6,086 bases of DNA, taken from the NCBI GenBank assembly GCA_900541055.1, contig UQHZ01000045.1, positions 1 through 6,086 on the forward strand. The letters are read 5' to 3'. The notes beneath the pieces are model-generated. The model was not told the origin of the DNA and searched no databases. It saw only the letters and a program-made list of their open reading frames with translations. This document shows, in pieces, positions 6,078-6,086 of this stretch (its first letter is position 1; each line of letters begins with the position of its first letter). Source of the stretch: an uncultured Collinsella sp. (lineage in GTDB: Bacteria; Actinomycetota; Coriobacteriia; Coriobacteriales; Coriobacteriaceae). A program made the position numbers and the translations under genes.

Positions 6078-6086
6078 TGCGGAACT

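Overview
The window looks like one end of a metagenomic or draft-genome contig from a moderately GC-rich bacterium. The gene order and the fused TsaB-RimI-TsaD protein suggest an actinobacterium, most likely of the Coriobacteriia (Collinsella-like). This placement is an inference from family knowledge, not a database match. The first 44 bases are not genomic. They are the end of an Illumina P5 oligonucleotide, an 8-base index and the complete Nextera read-1 adapter with the Tn5 mosaic end. The adapter runs straight into a truncated gene and gives it a false ATG and a false N-terminus reading MCIRDS.

Layout, all on the + strand: (1) a bifunctional NAD(P)HX epimerase/dehydratase missing its 5' end (46-1311); (2) alanine racemase alr (1314-2459); (3) a type 4 iron-sulfur uracil-DNA glycosylase (2468-3088); (4) tsaE (3101-3607); (5) one long gene encoding TsaB, RimI and TsaD as a single chain (3594-5978). 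Gaps are 2, 8 and 12 bases, followed by a 14-base overlap, so the genes look like one tightly packed operon. The 108-base tail carries a small GC-rich hairpin and then a strong stem-loop with a short T-rich tail, probably the operon's terminator. I see no tRNA, rRNA, CRISPR, insertion sequence or riboswitch.

Together the genes cover housekeeping tasks: repair of damaged NAD(P)H, D-alanine supply for peptidoglycan, removal of uracil from DNA, and the t6A37 modification of ANN-decoding tRNAs (TsaB, TsaD, TsaE; TsaC is not in the window) together with ribosomal protein S18 N-terminal acetylation (RimI). The order nnr-alr-tsaE-tsaB-rimI-tsaD is a familiar actinobacterial arrangement. The distinctive points here are the uracil-DNA glycosylase between alr and tsaE, and the merging of three normally separate genes into one reading frame. 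Apart from the fusion, nothing suggests a wholly new system.
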